From an uncultured Ectothiorhodospiraceae bacterium (GTDB taxonomy: Bacteria; Pseudomonadota; Gammaproteobacteria; UBA6429; Thiohalophilaceae), in assembly GCA_947258695.1 (NCBI GenBank), contig CAMYJG010000033.1, positions 1-38,612 of the forward strand: a DNA stretch of 38,612 nucleotides, given 5' to 3'. A program made the position numbers and the translations under genes. The notes beneath the pieces were generated by a model. That model was not told the DNA's origin and made no database searches. It saw nothing but the letters and a program-made list of their open reading frames with translations. Positions 1-8,016 of the stretch are shown here, piece by piece. The first letter of the stretch is position 1; each line of letters begins with the position of its first letter.

Positions 1-1203
1 CTTGAAGATACGGCATGGCAAGAACTTGAAACACGTTTACAGCGTGCCGAGCAAATTCATGATCAAATCCGTGAAATAGAAAAACATGAGATTGGTAGCA
101 TCAACTATGGCATGGAACAGCTGCGTCTAAGTAAACGCCGTTTAGAACTCGATAAAGAAGATACACCTGAAAATTTAAAGCAGCTTCAGCTGGAACGCAA
201 AGAGCTGGAAAAAGAATATTCAGCACTGGAAAAAGAACTGACAAAACTTTATCAGAAAATTAAACGTGACAGTATTACCGCTGAAACCATGAGTGGTAAA
301 GTCATTGAAATTCCGCTGTCAAAAATTGTTCGCGCTTACCAGCCTAATGCAATGAATATATTTCAGAAAACTGGATTTTATTTTGCAAAAATCTGGGAGT
401 TTGTTGCTGACGAACCACGCGAAGCTAATACTGAGGGCGGTATCTTCCCGGCTATATTCGGCACGGTGATGATGGTATTACTAATGTCAGTACTGGTTAC
501 GCCATTTGGTGTTATTGCTGCTGTTTATTTGCGTGAGTATGCTAAGCAAGGTCCAGTAACACGTACTATTCGTATCGCGGTAAATAATCTTGCCGGTGTA
601 CCCTCCATTGTATACGGTGTATTTGGTTTAGGTTTCTTTGTTTATTTCCTTGGTGGAAACCTGGATCAACTGTTCTACCCTGAAGCGTTACCCTCTCCGA
701 CCTTTGGTACGCCAGGTATTATGTGGTCTGCTTTAACACTGGCCATATTGACCGTACCTGTTGTTATCGTCGCAACCGAAGAAGGTTTATCACGTATTCC
801 TCGTTCAATTCGCGAAGGCAGCCTGGCACTGGGTGCAACAAAAGCAGAAACTTTGTGGCGCACTGTTTTACCAATGGCAACACCATCCATGATGACAGGA
901 ATGATACTTGCGATAGCACGCGCCGCGGGTGAGGTAGCACCTCTCATGTTAGTTGGTGTGGTTAAACTGGCGCCTTCGTTACCATTAGATGCCAATGCGC
1001 CATTCTTCCATTTAGAACGTAAATTTATGCATCTTGGTTTTCATATTTACGATGTTGGTTTCCAAAGTCCTAACGTGGAAGCAGCAAGGCCGCTGGTTTA
1101 TGCAACGGCCCTGTTATTGATTGCAGTTATCGTCTTATTAAACTTAAGTGCAATATATATTCGTAACCGTTTACGTGAACAATATCGTAGCCTGGAAACT
1201 TAA
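1..1203 (+). CDS. pstA: Phosphate ABC transporter permease PstA (5' end outside window)
   Basis: Inner-membrane permease subunit of the high-affinity phosphate importer PstSCAB. The frame is open from base 1, so the gene starts upstream; the first in-window ATG at 112 is internal. The first ~100 visible residues are a charged, coiled-coil-like cytoplasmic stretch rich in Glu, Lys and Leu, followed by the ABC permease core with about six hydrophobic segments. The permease EAA-type loop is visible as EGSLALGATKAETLWRTVLP. An extended N-terminus is common in PstA/PstC of marine and sulfur-oxidising gammaproteobacteria. It is followed 95 bp downstream by pstB, then phoU, giving the canonical order. 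PstA versus PstC is decided by position directly before pstB and by the C-terminal sequence. Very sure of family. Confidence 0.95.
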   Translation, partial: LEDTAWQELETRLQRAEQIHDQIREIEKHEIGSINYGMEQLRLSKRRLELDKEDTPENLKQLQLERKELEKEYSALEKELTKLYQKIKRDSITAETMSGKVIEIPLSKIVRAYQPNAMNIFQKTGFYFAKIWEFVADEPREANTEGGIFPAIFGTVMMVLLMSVLVTPFGVIAAVYLREYAKQGPVTRTIRIAVNNLAGVPSIVYGVFGLGFFVYFLGGNLDQLFYPEALPSPTFGTPGIMWSALTLAILTVPVVIVATEEGLSRIPRSIREGSLALGATKAETLWRTVLPMATPSMMTGMILAIARAAGEVAPLMLVGVVKLAPSLPLDANAPFFHLERKFMHLGFHIYDVGFQSPNVEAARPLVYATALLLIAVIVLLNLSAIYIRNRLREQYRSLET

Positions 1204-1266
1204 CAGGTAACATAACTGGCAGCATAAATGACAGGCAAACTTATATTTTTGAAATATTGATACACA

Positions 1267-1288
1267 GGTACTTAACTGGTACTTAACT
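1267..1288 (+). repeat. Two tandem copies of an 11-bp unit before pstB
   Basis: The unit GGTACTTAACT occurs twice head-to-tail, followed by a partial third GGTA that runs into the sequence before the pstB ATG. No strong Shine-Dalgarno sequence is visible between the repeat and the start. It could be replication slippage or a translation-modulating leader element. Confidence 0.6.
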
Positions 1289-1298
1289 GGTAAAAATT

Positions 1299-2138
1299 AT
1301 GAGCACAAATACAGAAACGAAAACACATGCGGTTGATCTAAATGCACTTGGGCGTGAAAAACGCACAAATAGTTTAGAGAATGAAACAACATGTATCTCA
1401 ACGGATAACCTGAATCTCTACTATGACGACAAACAAGCGTTACAAAATATTAACCTGAGTATCCCTGAGAAAAAGGTATCGGCATTTATCGGCCCCAGTG
1501 GTTGTGGTAAATCAACCTTATTACGCTGTTTCAATCGCATGAATGACCTGGTTGATGGTTGCCGTGTTGAAGGTGGTATTAATATTGAAGGTAATAATAT
1601 TTACGACAAAAATGTCGACGTATCTGAATTACGCCGCCGTGTTGGTATGGTGTTTCAAAAACCCAACCCGTTTCCAAAAACTATTTATGAAAACGTGGCC
1701 TATGGTCTGCGTTTACAAGGTGTAAAAAGCCGACGCGTCATTGATGAAGTGGTTGAAAAGTCATTACGCGGTGCCGCACTCTGGGATGAGGTAAAAGATC
1801 GCTTACATGAAAGTGCTCTCGGCATGTCCGGTGGTCAGCAACAACGTCTCGTTATTGCTCGCGCTATCGCGATTGAGCCAGAAGTATTATTACTCGATGA
1901 ACCGGCTTCTGCACTGGATCCTATTTCAACCTTAAAAATAGAAGAACTGATCAGTGAACTAAAAGACCGCTATACTATTCTTATCGTAACCCATAATATG
2001 CAACAAGCAGCTCGTGTTTCTGACTACACTGCGTTTATGTATTTAGGTGAAATGATAGAGTTTGGCGATACTGATACAATATTTACCAACCCAGGCAAAA
2101 AACAAACTGAAGACTATATTACTGGCCGCTACGGTTAA
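1299..2138 (+). CDS. pstB: Phosphate ABC transporter ATP-binding protein PstB
   Basis: ATPase that powers PstCA phosphate import at the cytoplasmic face of the inner membrane. 279 aa, slightly longer than the usual ~255-260 because of a ~30-residue polar N-terminal extension. Walker [10 protein letters not shown] is at residues 65-73, the Q-loop at VFQKPNPFP, the ABC signature LGMSGGQQQ at 174-182, Walker B VLLLDEP at 196-202, and the H-loop His in THNMQQA. The KPNPFPK segment after the Q-loop and the C-terminal [10 protein letters not shown] are typical of PstB. It lies between pstA and phoU on the same strand, 28 bp before phoU, so the three are likely co-transcribed. Pst operons are normally under PhoB control; the operon's promoter lies outside this window. 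Confidence 0.97.
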   Translation: MSTNTETKTHAVDLNALGREKRTNSLENETTCISTDNLNLYYDDKQALQNINLSIPEKKVSAFIGPSGCGKSTLLRCFNRMNDLVDGCRVEGGINIEGNNIYDKNVDVSELRRRVGMVFQKPNPFPKTIYENVAYGLRLQGVKSRRVIDEVVEKSLRGAALWDEVKDRLHESALGMSGGQQQRLVIARAIAIEPEVLLLDEPASALDPISTLKIEELISELKDRYTILIVTHNMQQAARVSDYTAFMYLGEMIEFGDTDTIFTNPGKKQTEDYITGRYG

Positions 2139-2166
2139 GTTTAAAGTAACGGGATAAAAGGATACT

Positions 2167-2883
2167 ATGATGGATAAATCAAATATTGGACACCATATAT
2201 CACAGCAATTTAATGCAGAACTCGAAGAAATCCGAAGTCTCGTTCTGGCCATGGGTGGACTGGTTGAAGAACAAATTCGTAATGCGACCAATTCACTGGT
2301 AGATGCTAATGTGGAGCTGGCTGAAAACGTTATCGCTCGCGATGTTGAAGTTAACAAAGCGGAAGTTAATATTGATGAGGAATGTACGCATATCATTGCC
2401 CGTCGCCAGCCTGCAGCAACCGATTTACGTTTGGTTATCGCCGTTATTAAAACCATTACCGATCTTGAGCGAATTGGTGACCAGGCAGAACGTGTTGCTC
2501 GCATGGGAATACGATTAGCTGAAGTTGAACGACCTAAAAATAATTACATGGAACTTCAAAATATGAGTGACCATGTTGCTAAAATGGTTCATGGCGCACT
2601 TGATGCTTTTGCACGTATGGATGTAGACAGTGCTCTCAAAGTGAGTAAACGCGATAATAAGGTTGATAAAGAATATGACGGTATCATGCGTCAGTGCCTG
2701 ACATTCATGATGGAAGACCCGCGTAAAATCACGCAAATGCTCGATATTATGTGGGCCGCACGTGCGATTGAGCGTATTGGTGATCACGCTAAAAACATCT
2801 GTGAATACGTTATTTACCTGGTCAAAGGCAAAGACGTACGCCATATCACTATTGAACAGATGGAAAGTGAAATAAAAAGCTAA
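2167..2883 (+). CDS. phoU: Phosphate signalling regulator PhoU
   Basis: Negative regulator of phosphate uptake and of the PhoR-PhoB system, acting at the membrane with PstB and PhoR. 238 aa, normal for the family, made of two tandem three-helix PhoU domains. Both carry the conserved metal-binding helix signature, seen as DLERIGDQAERVA in the first half and AIERIGDHAKNICEYVIYL in the second. An AAGGA ribosome site precedes the ATGATG start; either ATG (2167 or 2170) is possible. It is the last gene of the pst operon and is followed by a hairpin at 2895. Confidence 0.97.
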   Translation: MMDKSNIGHHISQQFNAELEEIRSLVLAMGGLVEEQIRNATNSLVDANVELAENVIARDVEVNKAEVNIDEECTHIIARRQPAATDLRLVIAVIKTITDLERIGDQAERVARMGIRLAEVERPKNNYMELQNMSDHVAKMVHGALDAFARMDVDSALKVSKRDNKVDKEYDGIMRQCLTFMMEDPRKITQMLDIMWAARAIERIGDHAKNICEYVIYLVKGKDVRHITIEQMESEIKS

Positions 2884-2894
2884 GGCAAAAAAAT

Positions 2895-2923
2895 GGGGTA
2901 CGCCAATGGAATTGGGGTACCCC
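2895..2923. terminator. Hairpin after phoU, probably bidirectional terminator
   Basis: GGGGTAC and CCAAT pair with ATTGG and GTACCCC, with one G-G mismatch and a 3-nt loop: 12 bp of stem. The plus-strand 3' side is only AT-rich. The minus-strand 3' side has a run of seven T (the AAAAAAA at 2887-2893). It could stop phoU transcripts and, more strongly, those arriving from arsJ (minus). The 200 bp between it and arsJ hold no convincing gene. Confidence 0.6.
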
Positions 2924-3124
2924 TAAAATAACCTAACTATTGAGGAGGGAGAACATAACGAACAGGGGAATTTAATATTCATTATGTCGTACTCAACATT
3001 AGTATGGCAGCTAAAAATTCAATTAGTTCCATTTTCTGTAAACATCTGTAACACCTATTTTTCAGCATATACTTAATTACTACTCCCTTAATATAAATGC
3101 TGTTTTCTTTTTAAATCTGTTTTC

Positions 3125-4354
3125 TTAACTAAGTCGCTGTTTTTTCGACATTAATCCAGCCGAAATGGCCATAGTCATAAAAACAAAAGCCGCCGACCAC
3201 CATAAACAGGTTTCCAGCCCCCATTTTTGATAAATCCAGCCCGATAGAACCGTACCCGTGAGCCGCCCCATCGCGTTTGCCATGTAGTAAAAGCCAACAT
3301 CGACACTAACCTGGTCATGTGATGAATAGGCGAGGATTAAATAAGAGTGCACCGCAGAATTAATTGCAAAAACGATGGCAAAGACAATCAAACCCACAAC
3401 AATCACCGTCTCTGCCGGGTAACCGGAAGCAAACAACGATGCCATCGTTGTCAGTACAAGCAATAATATGAACGCCCACAAGGTCGCTGTGGCCCCGGTT
3501 GGGCCTTTGCCATGATGCACATGACGAATAAAGTACGGCGTGCCTGCCTGGACAAAACCATAACCGATAATCCAGAACGCAAAAAATGCTCCTACCCCGG
3601 CATGGCTCCAGTTTAAGACCGAACTCAGGTAAACCGGCAAGGCTACCACGAACCAAATATCCCGCGCCCCGAATAAAAACAGCCGCGCCGCGGATAATTT
3701 ATTAATCGCATGGCTTTTAGAAAATAAATGTTTGAATTTTACTTTTGATTTTGCCTTGCCTTTACCTTTAGGCAGCAAAGTAACCGAGGCCAGTAATAGT
3801 AAAAACAGGAAAACAGCTAATATGATTAATGCTTTCTGAAAATCAAAAACGCTCAGTAAAAAACCACCAACAAAAAACCCCAGGCCTTTAATTGAATTTT
3901 TCGATCCGGTTAATAATGCCACCCATTTAAACAACTTGCTGTCCGCGCTTTCCGGTAACATCAGTTTAACGCTTGATTTTGCGCTCATTTTATTCAGGTC
4001 TTTGGCAATGCCTGACAGCGCCTGTACAAACATCACGTAAGGCACGCTTAACCATTGCTCTGGCACGGCTAACATCAGTAAGGCACTTACCTGCAAACCC
4101 ATGCCCAGGTGCATGGTGGTACTTAAACCGGTGCGTGACGCCAACCAACCACCGAGAAAATTCGTTAATACACCGGCTATTTCATAAAATAAAAATAACA
4201 TGGCGATCGCTAACGGCGAGTAACCCAGCTGGTAAAAGTACAATACCACTAACATACGGATGGCACCGTCAGTCAGGGTAAATCCCCAATACGCCAACGT
4301 AACCGTTAAGTAATTCCGTAAGTCTTGATTACTTTTATTTAAACCCTGTGACAT
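3125..4354 (-). CDS. arsJ: Organoarsenical efflux MFS transporter ArsJ
   Basis: Major-facilitator permease that exports 1-arseno-3-phosphoglycerate, the product made by the partner GAPDH from arsenate. About 409 aa, almost entirely hydrophobic, with roughly 11-12 membrane segments. The N-terminal NYLTVTLAYWGFTLTDGAIRMLVVLYF segment is the part I recognise as ArsJ-like. The longest frame starts at a GTG at 4363, but the ATG at 4354 has GGAAG eight nt upstream and is preferred. It is downstream of arsR and GAPDH on the same strand, which is the diagnostic ArsJ context. Unusually, about 200 bp with a large palindrome separates it from GAPDH. Family assignment rests on sequence plus neighbours; a generic MFS is the alternative. 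Confidence 0.9.
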   Translation of the reverse strand: MSQGLNKSNQDLRNYLTVTLAYWGFTLTDGAIRMLVVLYFYQLGYSPLAIAMLFLFYEIAGVLTNFLGGWLASRTGLSTTMHLGMGLQVSALLMLAVPEQWLSVPYVMFVQALSGIAKDLNKMSAKSSVKLMLPESADSKLFKWVALLTGSKNSIKGLGFFVGGFLLSVFDFQKALIILAVFLFLLLLASVTLLPKGKGKAKSKVKFKHLFSKSHAINKLSAARLFLFGARDIWFVVALPVYLSSVLNWSHAGVGAFFAFWIIGYGFVQAGTPYFIRHVHHGKGPTGATATLWAFILLLVLTTMASLFASGYPAETVIVVGLIVFAIVFAINSAVHSYLILAYSSHDQVSVDVGFYYMANAMGRLTGTVLSGWIYQKWGLETCLWWSAAFVFMTMAISAGLMSKKQRLS

Positions 4355-4381
4355 AAAATACACTTCCGAAATAATTTACAG

Positions 4382-4554
4382 GCCACGAAGGACACAAAGT
4401 TCACAAAGGAAAGACAAAAGATATAAAAGATGAACCACTGGGAGCACGGGGGACACGGGGAGATTTTAAAGCTTTAATCATCTTTCCCAGTGTCCCCCGT
4501 GCTCCCAGTGGTTAATTTTTTGATTTTCTTCGTGAACTTTGTGCTCTTCGTGGC
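4382..4554. repeat. 173-bp nested palindromic repeat between GAPDH and arsJ
   Basis: Two concentric inverted repeats. The inner arms, 4433-4456 and 4490-4513, are a perfect 24-bp match. The outer arms, 4382-4410 and 4527-4554, match with a few differences: GCCACGAAG (4382-4390) pairs with 4546-4554 and CACAAAGTTCAC (4393-4404) with 4532-4543. The right edge overlaps the GAPDH stop codon. The arms look like the widespread intergenic repeats built from CACGAAG and GGAGCACGG units, which give spurious His/Glu-rich ORFs. It has no transposase and is probably a non-autonomous or REP-like element. Confidence 0.85.
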
Positions 4555-5570
4555 TAATCAGCCAAAGACACAGCCACTTTTTGTACCAGCTCTGCCAGGC
4601 GATTGGCATAACCAAACTCGTTATCATACCAGGCGAGTATTTTGACCTGGGTTTGATCAATCACCATGGTAGATTGCGCATCAATAACCGAAGATCGTTT
4701 TTCATCTTTATAATCAATAGAAACTAATGGACGTTCTTCATAACCCAGGATACCTTTCAGGTAGCCTTGCGAGGCATGTTTAAATAGCTCGTTAACTTCT
4801 TCTACCGTGGTGGGTCTTTCAGACTCGAAAACAAAATCGGTTAACGAGGCATTTAATAATGACACCCTAACTGCCAAACCATTTAACTTGCCCTCCAACT
4901 CAGGAAATATTTTAGTAATCGCCGTCGCAGAACCGGTTGATGTTGGAATCAAGGATTGGCCACAGGCCCGTGCCCGACGTAAGTCTTTATGACCTTTATC
5001 AACAATCGTTTGCGTATTAGTAATGTCATGAATGGTCGTCATACAGCCATGTTTAATACCCAGGCTTTCATTCATCACCTTAACCACCGGCGCTAAACAG
5101 TTGGTGGTGCAGGAAGCCGCGGTAACCAGGTGATGTTCATCTGCATCGTATAAATTATCATTAATACCCATTACGATATTTAACGCCGGATCAGCTACAG
5201 GTGCAGCCACCACCACTTTTTTTACCCCCTGCTCAAAATAAGTTTGCAATGATTCTTTTGTTCTAAACTTTCCTGATGATTCAATAACAATATCAATATC
5301 CATTGCCGCCCAGTCAACGTTGGATGGGTTATCAATCGAACTATGCGTTATGGCCTGGTCATTAATAATAATTTTATCGTCCTGGCTATCCGCTTCGTGG
5401 TGCCAACGGCCATGAACCGAATCAAAATTTAACAGGTGAGCTGAACATGCAGCATCACCACTGGTTTCGTTGATATGCACAAACTCCAACTCATCAAAAT
5501 CCCATCCGACCCGTAAAGCAAGACGTCCCATACGTCCAAAGCCATTAATGGCGACACGTTTTTTATTCAT
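4554..5570 (-). CDS. ArsJ-associated glyceraldehyde-3-phosphate dehydrogenase
   Basis: NAD-dependent GAPDH that can use arsenate in place of phosphate, giving 1-arseno-3-phosphoglycerate for ArsJ to export. 338 aa from the ATG at 5570, which has AGGA nine nt upstream and gives the canonical N-terminus with INGFGRMGR (residues 8-16). The frame is open further to 5624, but that would run into arsR. The catalytic motif [10 protein letters not shown] places the active Cys at residue 154, and the C-terminal [12 protein letters not shown] is typical. It lies 34 bp after arsR on the same strand. That this copy serves arsenate rather than glycolysis is inferred from the arsR-GAPDH-arsJ order. Confidence 0.95.
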   Translation of the reverse strand: MNKKRVAINGFGRMGRLALRVGWDFDELEFVHINETSGDAACSAHLLNFDSVHGRWHHEADSQDDKIIINDQAITHSSIDNPSNVDWAAMDIDIVIESSGKFRTKESLQTYFEQGVKKVVVAAPVADPALNIVMGINDNLYDADEHHLVTAASCTTNCLAPVVKVMNESLGIKHGCMTTIHDITNTQTIVDKGHKDLRRARACGQSLIPTSTGSATAITKIFPELEGKLNGLAVRVSLLNASLTDFVFESERPTTVEEVNELFKHASQGYLKGILGYEERPLVSIDYKDEKRSSVIDAQSTMVIDQTQVKILAWYDNEFGYANRLAELVQKVAVSLAD

Positions 5571-5604
5571 AATGTATTTCCTAAATTGATAGGCGCTAAC
5601 AAGA

Positions 5605-5958
5605 TTAAGCGCAGCAACGCCCACCGGGACGGTTAGGCATATCAGATAGTTTCACAAGATCAGAACCATATGGCTGTTCAGTCGCAACCGCCGCCAATGT
5701 TTCAGCTAATATCGACTCCGCCCAGCCTGGTAATTCCGGGTTAAGACGATAATGCACCCACAAACCTTCTTTGCGATCGACGACCAGACCCGACTTACGC
5801 AGATGCGCTAGGTGACGGGAGATTTTAGGTTGAGAATCGCCTATTGCATGAATTAACTCGCACACACACAGCTCCCCCTCCGACTGCAGTAACAGCAAGC
5901 AACGCAGCCGAGTGGTATCAGCAAGTAGTTTAAACAGTTCTGTGGCTTCAATTTTCAT
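5605..5958 (-). CDS. arsR: ArsR-family arsenite-responsive repressor
   Basis: Winged-helix repressor that dissociates from DNA on binding As(III). 117 aa from the ATG at 5958; the frame extends to 5997 but that would lie inside the operator. The metal box ELCVCEL carries Cys31 and Cys33, as in E. coli ArsR. It is followed by the recognition helix [18 protein letters not shown] and the wing [11 protein letters not shown]. An additional C-terminal Cys pair (115-116, GGRCCA) is present. First gene of arsR-GAPDH-arsJ. No Shine-Dalgarno sequence precedes the ATG, and the predicted transcription start falls on it, so a leaderless mRNA is likely. Confidence 0.95.
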   Translation of the reverse strand: MKIEATELFKLLADTTRLRCLLLLQSEGELCVCELIHAIGDSQPKISRHLAHLRKSGLVVDRKEGLWVHYRLNPELPGWAESILAETLAAVATEQPYGSDLVKLSDMPNRPGGRCCA

Positions 5959-5963
5959 AGCAA

Positions 5964-6003
5964 TAATATACGCCAATCCATATATATGGGCAAGCATATA
6001 TTA
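5964..6003 (-). promoter_or_regulatory. arsR operon promoter overlapped by a 40-bp dyad operator
   Basis: On the minus strand TTGCCC (5993-5988) and TATATT (5970-5965) are separated by exactly 17 bp: a good sigma-70 promoter. It is embedded in an interrupted dyad centred on the perfect 12-bp palindrome CCATATATATGG (5978-5989), with matching outer arms TAATATA (5964-5970) and TATATTA (5997-6003). This placement fits repression by the ArsR encoded immediately downstream. The start of transcription would be about position 5958, the A of the arsR ATG. Confidence 0.7.
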
Positions 6004-6135
6004 CAGCGTATTTAGTCCATTGCTATTTATTAGAATTCGAGGCTATAGTGAGTAAAATCAATAATTTAGGTTTATGACTAAATTTTTATAATTCATTAGA
6101 CCGCATCCGATTTATATCACTGTCAGGCTTATAAA

Positions 6136-6561
6136 ATGAAATCTCTATTTTTAATCGTTCTATTTTTAATATGTACTGATTATGTAAATGCTGAACCAGG
6201 CATTAATGAAGATAAGGCTATCTCAATTATCAAAAAATTATTTAAGGCTGATATAGAAAGTGCAGAATCAGCAATACCTGGATGGGGAAAGGTAGATATT
6301 GAAATTACGCTACTCGATCTCAATAATGATTATAAAAATGAAATACTTTTTAGGCTACTGCATCGCTCTTCATGTGGTTCTCAGGGCTGCTCAACCTTTA
6401 TTATAAAAAAAACAGAAAAAAATAAGTGGCAAACTATACTTAGTGAAATGATCACTCATGGTGACATCGAGGTTTTTAAAGAAACATTTAATAAGCATAA
6501 TATTATAAACTTTGGTGATGGCCCAAAACTAAAATATACTAACGGTAGCTATGTGTTTTAA
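6136..6561 (+). CDS. Secreted hypothetical protein
   Basis: 141 aa with a clear N-terminal signal peptide (a hydrophobic core of about 15 residues ending near VNAEP), so probably periplasmic. The mature part has one Cys pair in RSSCGSQGCSTFII, which could form a disulfide. I do not recognise the family. The pattern, a helical region followed by DLNNDYKNEILFRL and a Cys hairpin, resembles small periplasmic proteins of unknown function. It stands alone on the plus strand, divergent from arsR. A short imperfect palindrome just after the stop codon (about 6559-6577) may end the transcript. Confidence 0.7.
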   Translation: MKSLFLIVLFLICTDYVNAEPGINEDKAISIIKKLFKADIESAESAIPGWGKVDIEITLLDLNNDYKNEILFRLLHRSSCGSQGCSTFIIKKTEKNKWQTILSEMITHGDIEVFKETFNKHNIINFGDGPKLKYTNGSYVF

Positions 6562-6711
6562 TACCCATGTGGGCATTAAATCCTTCACTTTCCCTTACAC
6601 TGATATTCAACTAAAAAATGAAACATTATTTAACTTACACTTTTATATTGGTAGTAATTACTGAGTCACTTGAGACCCTACCAGTGTTATTACATTAGTT
6701 AGTTATTTCGG

Positions 6712-6738
6712 TTGATCGAAACTTAAATGGTCTATAAT
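6712..6738 (+). promoter_or_regulatory. Candidate sigma-70 promoter for the 6822 gene
   Basis: TTGATC (6712-6717) and a perfect TATAAT (6733-6738) are separated by 15 bp, slightly short. Transcription would start near 6745, just before the long hairpin at 6751-6813. Confidence 0.45.
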
Positions 6739-6750
6739 AAAGAAGTACAG

Positions 6751-6813
6751 ATAACGTTTAACAATGTTGCGCAATTCGACGCAATATTGCCTTCATCTTA
6801 AACGGGCGGTTAT
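6751..6813 (+). other. 63-nt structured hairpin filling the leader of the 6822 gene (attC-like)
   Basis: Nested pairing: ATAAC (6751-6755) with GTTAT (6809-6813); GTTTAA (6756-6761) with TTAAAC (6798-6803); CAATGTTGCG (6762-6771) with CGCAATATTG (6780-6789), one mismatch. The right side leaves GGGCG and CCTTCATC unpaired. Interrupted arms with bulges on one side, and a TTAAACGGGCG-GTTAT right end, recall integron attC sites, but the canonical RYYYAAC/GTTRRRY ends are not both present. A structured 5' leader is the other reading. Confidence 0.45.
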
Positions 6814-6821
6814 AAATAAAA

Positions 6822-7076
6822 ATGATAAAAAGCATAATAGTTATTTTGATAACAGGTGTGACATCATTCATCTACACTGATCTGGACAATGAGAATACTT
6901 TTTTTAGTCTATTTTTGCCTTTTGTCGTTTTCTTGTCACTCGTCGCTTTAGCACTTTGGTTTGTTGCGCTATTTCATAAACTAAGAATTCCACAAACAGC
7001 AGAATCACACAATTATGATTCCGCTGGTGAGTTTGGTGGCTTCGAAGCAGGTGGCGGAGATAGTGGTGATGGTTAA
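6822..7076 (+). CDS. Small membrane protein with Gly-rich tail
   Basis: 84 aa: two hydrophobic segments (about residues 4-18 and 26-50) flanking an acidic loop, then a soluble tail ending in FGGFEAGGGDSGDG. Such acidic Gly-rich tails are common in small inner-membrane proteins of unknown role. No Shine-Dalgarno sequence is seen before the ATG, which comes only nine nt after the hairpin at 6751-6813, so translation may depend on the leader structure. Function unknown. Confidence 0.6.
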   Translation: MIKSIIVILITGVTSFIYTDLDNENTFFSLFLPFVVFLSLVALALWFVALFHKLRIPQTAESHNYDSAGEFGGFEAGGGDSGDG

Positions 7077-7183
7077 TAATCACAAATTTATAGTAAGACG
7101 TTTAATTTACTGCTTAAAATAACAGCCTGTAGCAAGGCTAAACAACACCCTCCCCCTTAACTCAACGGCTAAATTCTTATACA

Positions 7184-7633
7184 ATGATGGCCAATACTAA
7201 CAATTCCCCTCCGTTATTTAGTGGTAAAAAAATGAATAGAGCATGCCCTATTGTTTTAAGAAACAAGAATAATCAGCTTGAACTGCTTGCATTCAAGCAC
7301 CCCAATGGTGAAGGCCAGCTAGTAAAAGGCAAACTAAATGCAGGGGAAGCTCTAGAGAACGCATGCATTCGAGAGCTGGAAGAAGAGTCAGGAATCCAGG
7401 CGCAGGTTGTGAGACAACTCGGAACCTGGGATTCTAATTTTAAAAACCAGGTATGGGGATTTTGCCTGATGCACTACGATGGCATTCTACCTGACACATG
7501 GGACTTTGACACTAAAGATGATGGTGGCCACATATTTAGTTTTTTCTGGCAGCCGTTGAATAGTCCACTAAACGATAACTGGAAAGAAGTTCATAAAAAT
7601 GGATTTCAATACATCAAGAACGCCCTGGCTTAA
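7184..7633 (+). CDS. Nudix hydrolase
   Basis: Pyrophosphohydrolase cleaving nucleoside-diphosphate-linked substrates. 149 aa, the size of a single-domain Nudix protein. The Nudix box fits the consensus GX5EX7REUXEEXGU exactly, from GKLNAGE to RELEEESGI. The start is uncertain: ATGATG at 7184, or a Met about 16 residues later just before the first beta strand (MNRACPIVLR). The substrate cannot be told from sequence. A second small frame overlaps its 3' end by 35 nt. Confidence 0.9.
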   Translation: MMANTNNSPPLFSGKKMNRACPIVLRNKNNQLELLAFKHPNGEGQLVKGKLNAGEALENACIRELEEESGIQAQVVRQLGTWDSNFKNQVWGFCLMHYDGILPDTWDFDTKDDGGHIFSFFWQPLNSPLNDNWKEVHKNGFQYIKNALA

Positions 7634-7847
7634 TAAAATCTTGTATAACACGGATAAAATACAACTAACAATCTCTACCTTAAAAGAAATACAAAAAGCA
7701 GGAATGACACTCGCAGCAGCCACGAGATCACTGCATAAAAAAGAGAATATTCCATTTGATGAACTTTGGCCGGCGATTATGCAGATACGCCAAATTAGTG
7801 AAAAGGAAGCCATGCAACTTACTAAGGACTGTTGTGTACTCTGGTAA
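7599..7847 (+). CDS. Small hypothetical protein overlapping the Nudix gene
   Basis: 82 aa, starting inside the Nudix gene (+1 frame), with the downstream ~70 residues outside it. The stretch from LTISTLKEIQKAGMTLAAATRSLHK onward is amphipathic helix with ordinary composition, unlike a random frame, and ends in KDCCVLW. No Shine-Dalgarno sequence; a later TTG at 7641 could be the true start. Opposite-strand frames also cover this stretch but read as shadows. No family recognised. Confidence 0.45.
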   Translation: MDFNTSRTPWLNKILYNTDKIQLTISTLKEIQKAGMTLAAATRSLHKKENIPFDELWPAIMQIRQISEKEAMQLTKDCCVLW

Positions 7848-7861
7848 AATAGTGAAAGGTA

Positions 7862-7963
7862 TGTCAACTATATAGAGTGATAGGAGAAGAAAAAGGCATT
7901 GAGGTGGAAGTCTTTGATTCTTTAAATGATGCACTTAACTATATTACTGAACAAAATACCTAG
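7862..7963 (+). pseudogene. Possible 3' gene remnant
   Basis: After in-frame stops at about 7853-7858, an open frame runs to the TAG at 7961-7963 and reads VIGEEKGIEVEVFDSLNDALNYITEQ, which looks like the C-terminal beta strand and helix of a real protein (compare endings such as VFDSLEEAL in STAS/SpoIIAA-like proteins). The rest of such a gene is missing upstream. It could also be a very short coding sequence from the GTG at 7877. Confidence 0.3.
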
Positions 7964-8016
7964 CTAATAATAAGCCTCTCTTATATAAGTTATCAACAAT
8001 TATACCTGGAGTTGTT

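Noticed and set aside
2924-3124. Small ORFs between phoU and arsJ, including one after GAGGAGGGAG
   Set aside because: The purine-rich site at 2941-2951 is about 30 nt from the nearest ATG; the 29-residue frame it could serve has no recognisable feature.
4478-4660. 60-aa minus-strand frame rich in His and Glu
   Set aside because: It is a translation of the palindromic repeat arms and the 3' end of GAPDH in another frame; such His/Glu-rich frames are a known artefact of this repeat type.
7568-7934. Minus-strand frames opposite the Nudix 3' end and the 7599 gene
   Set aside because: Composition is unnatural and they overlap better supported plus-strand frames.
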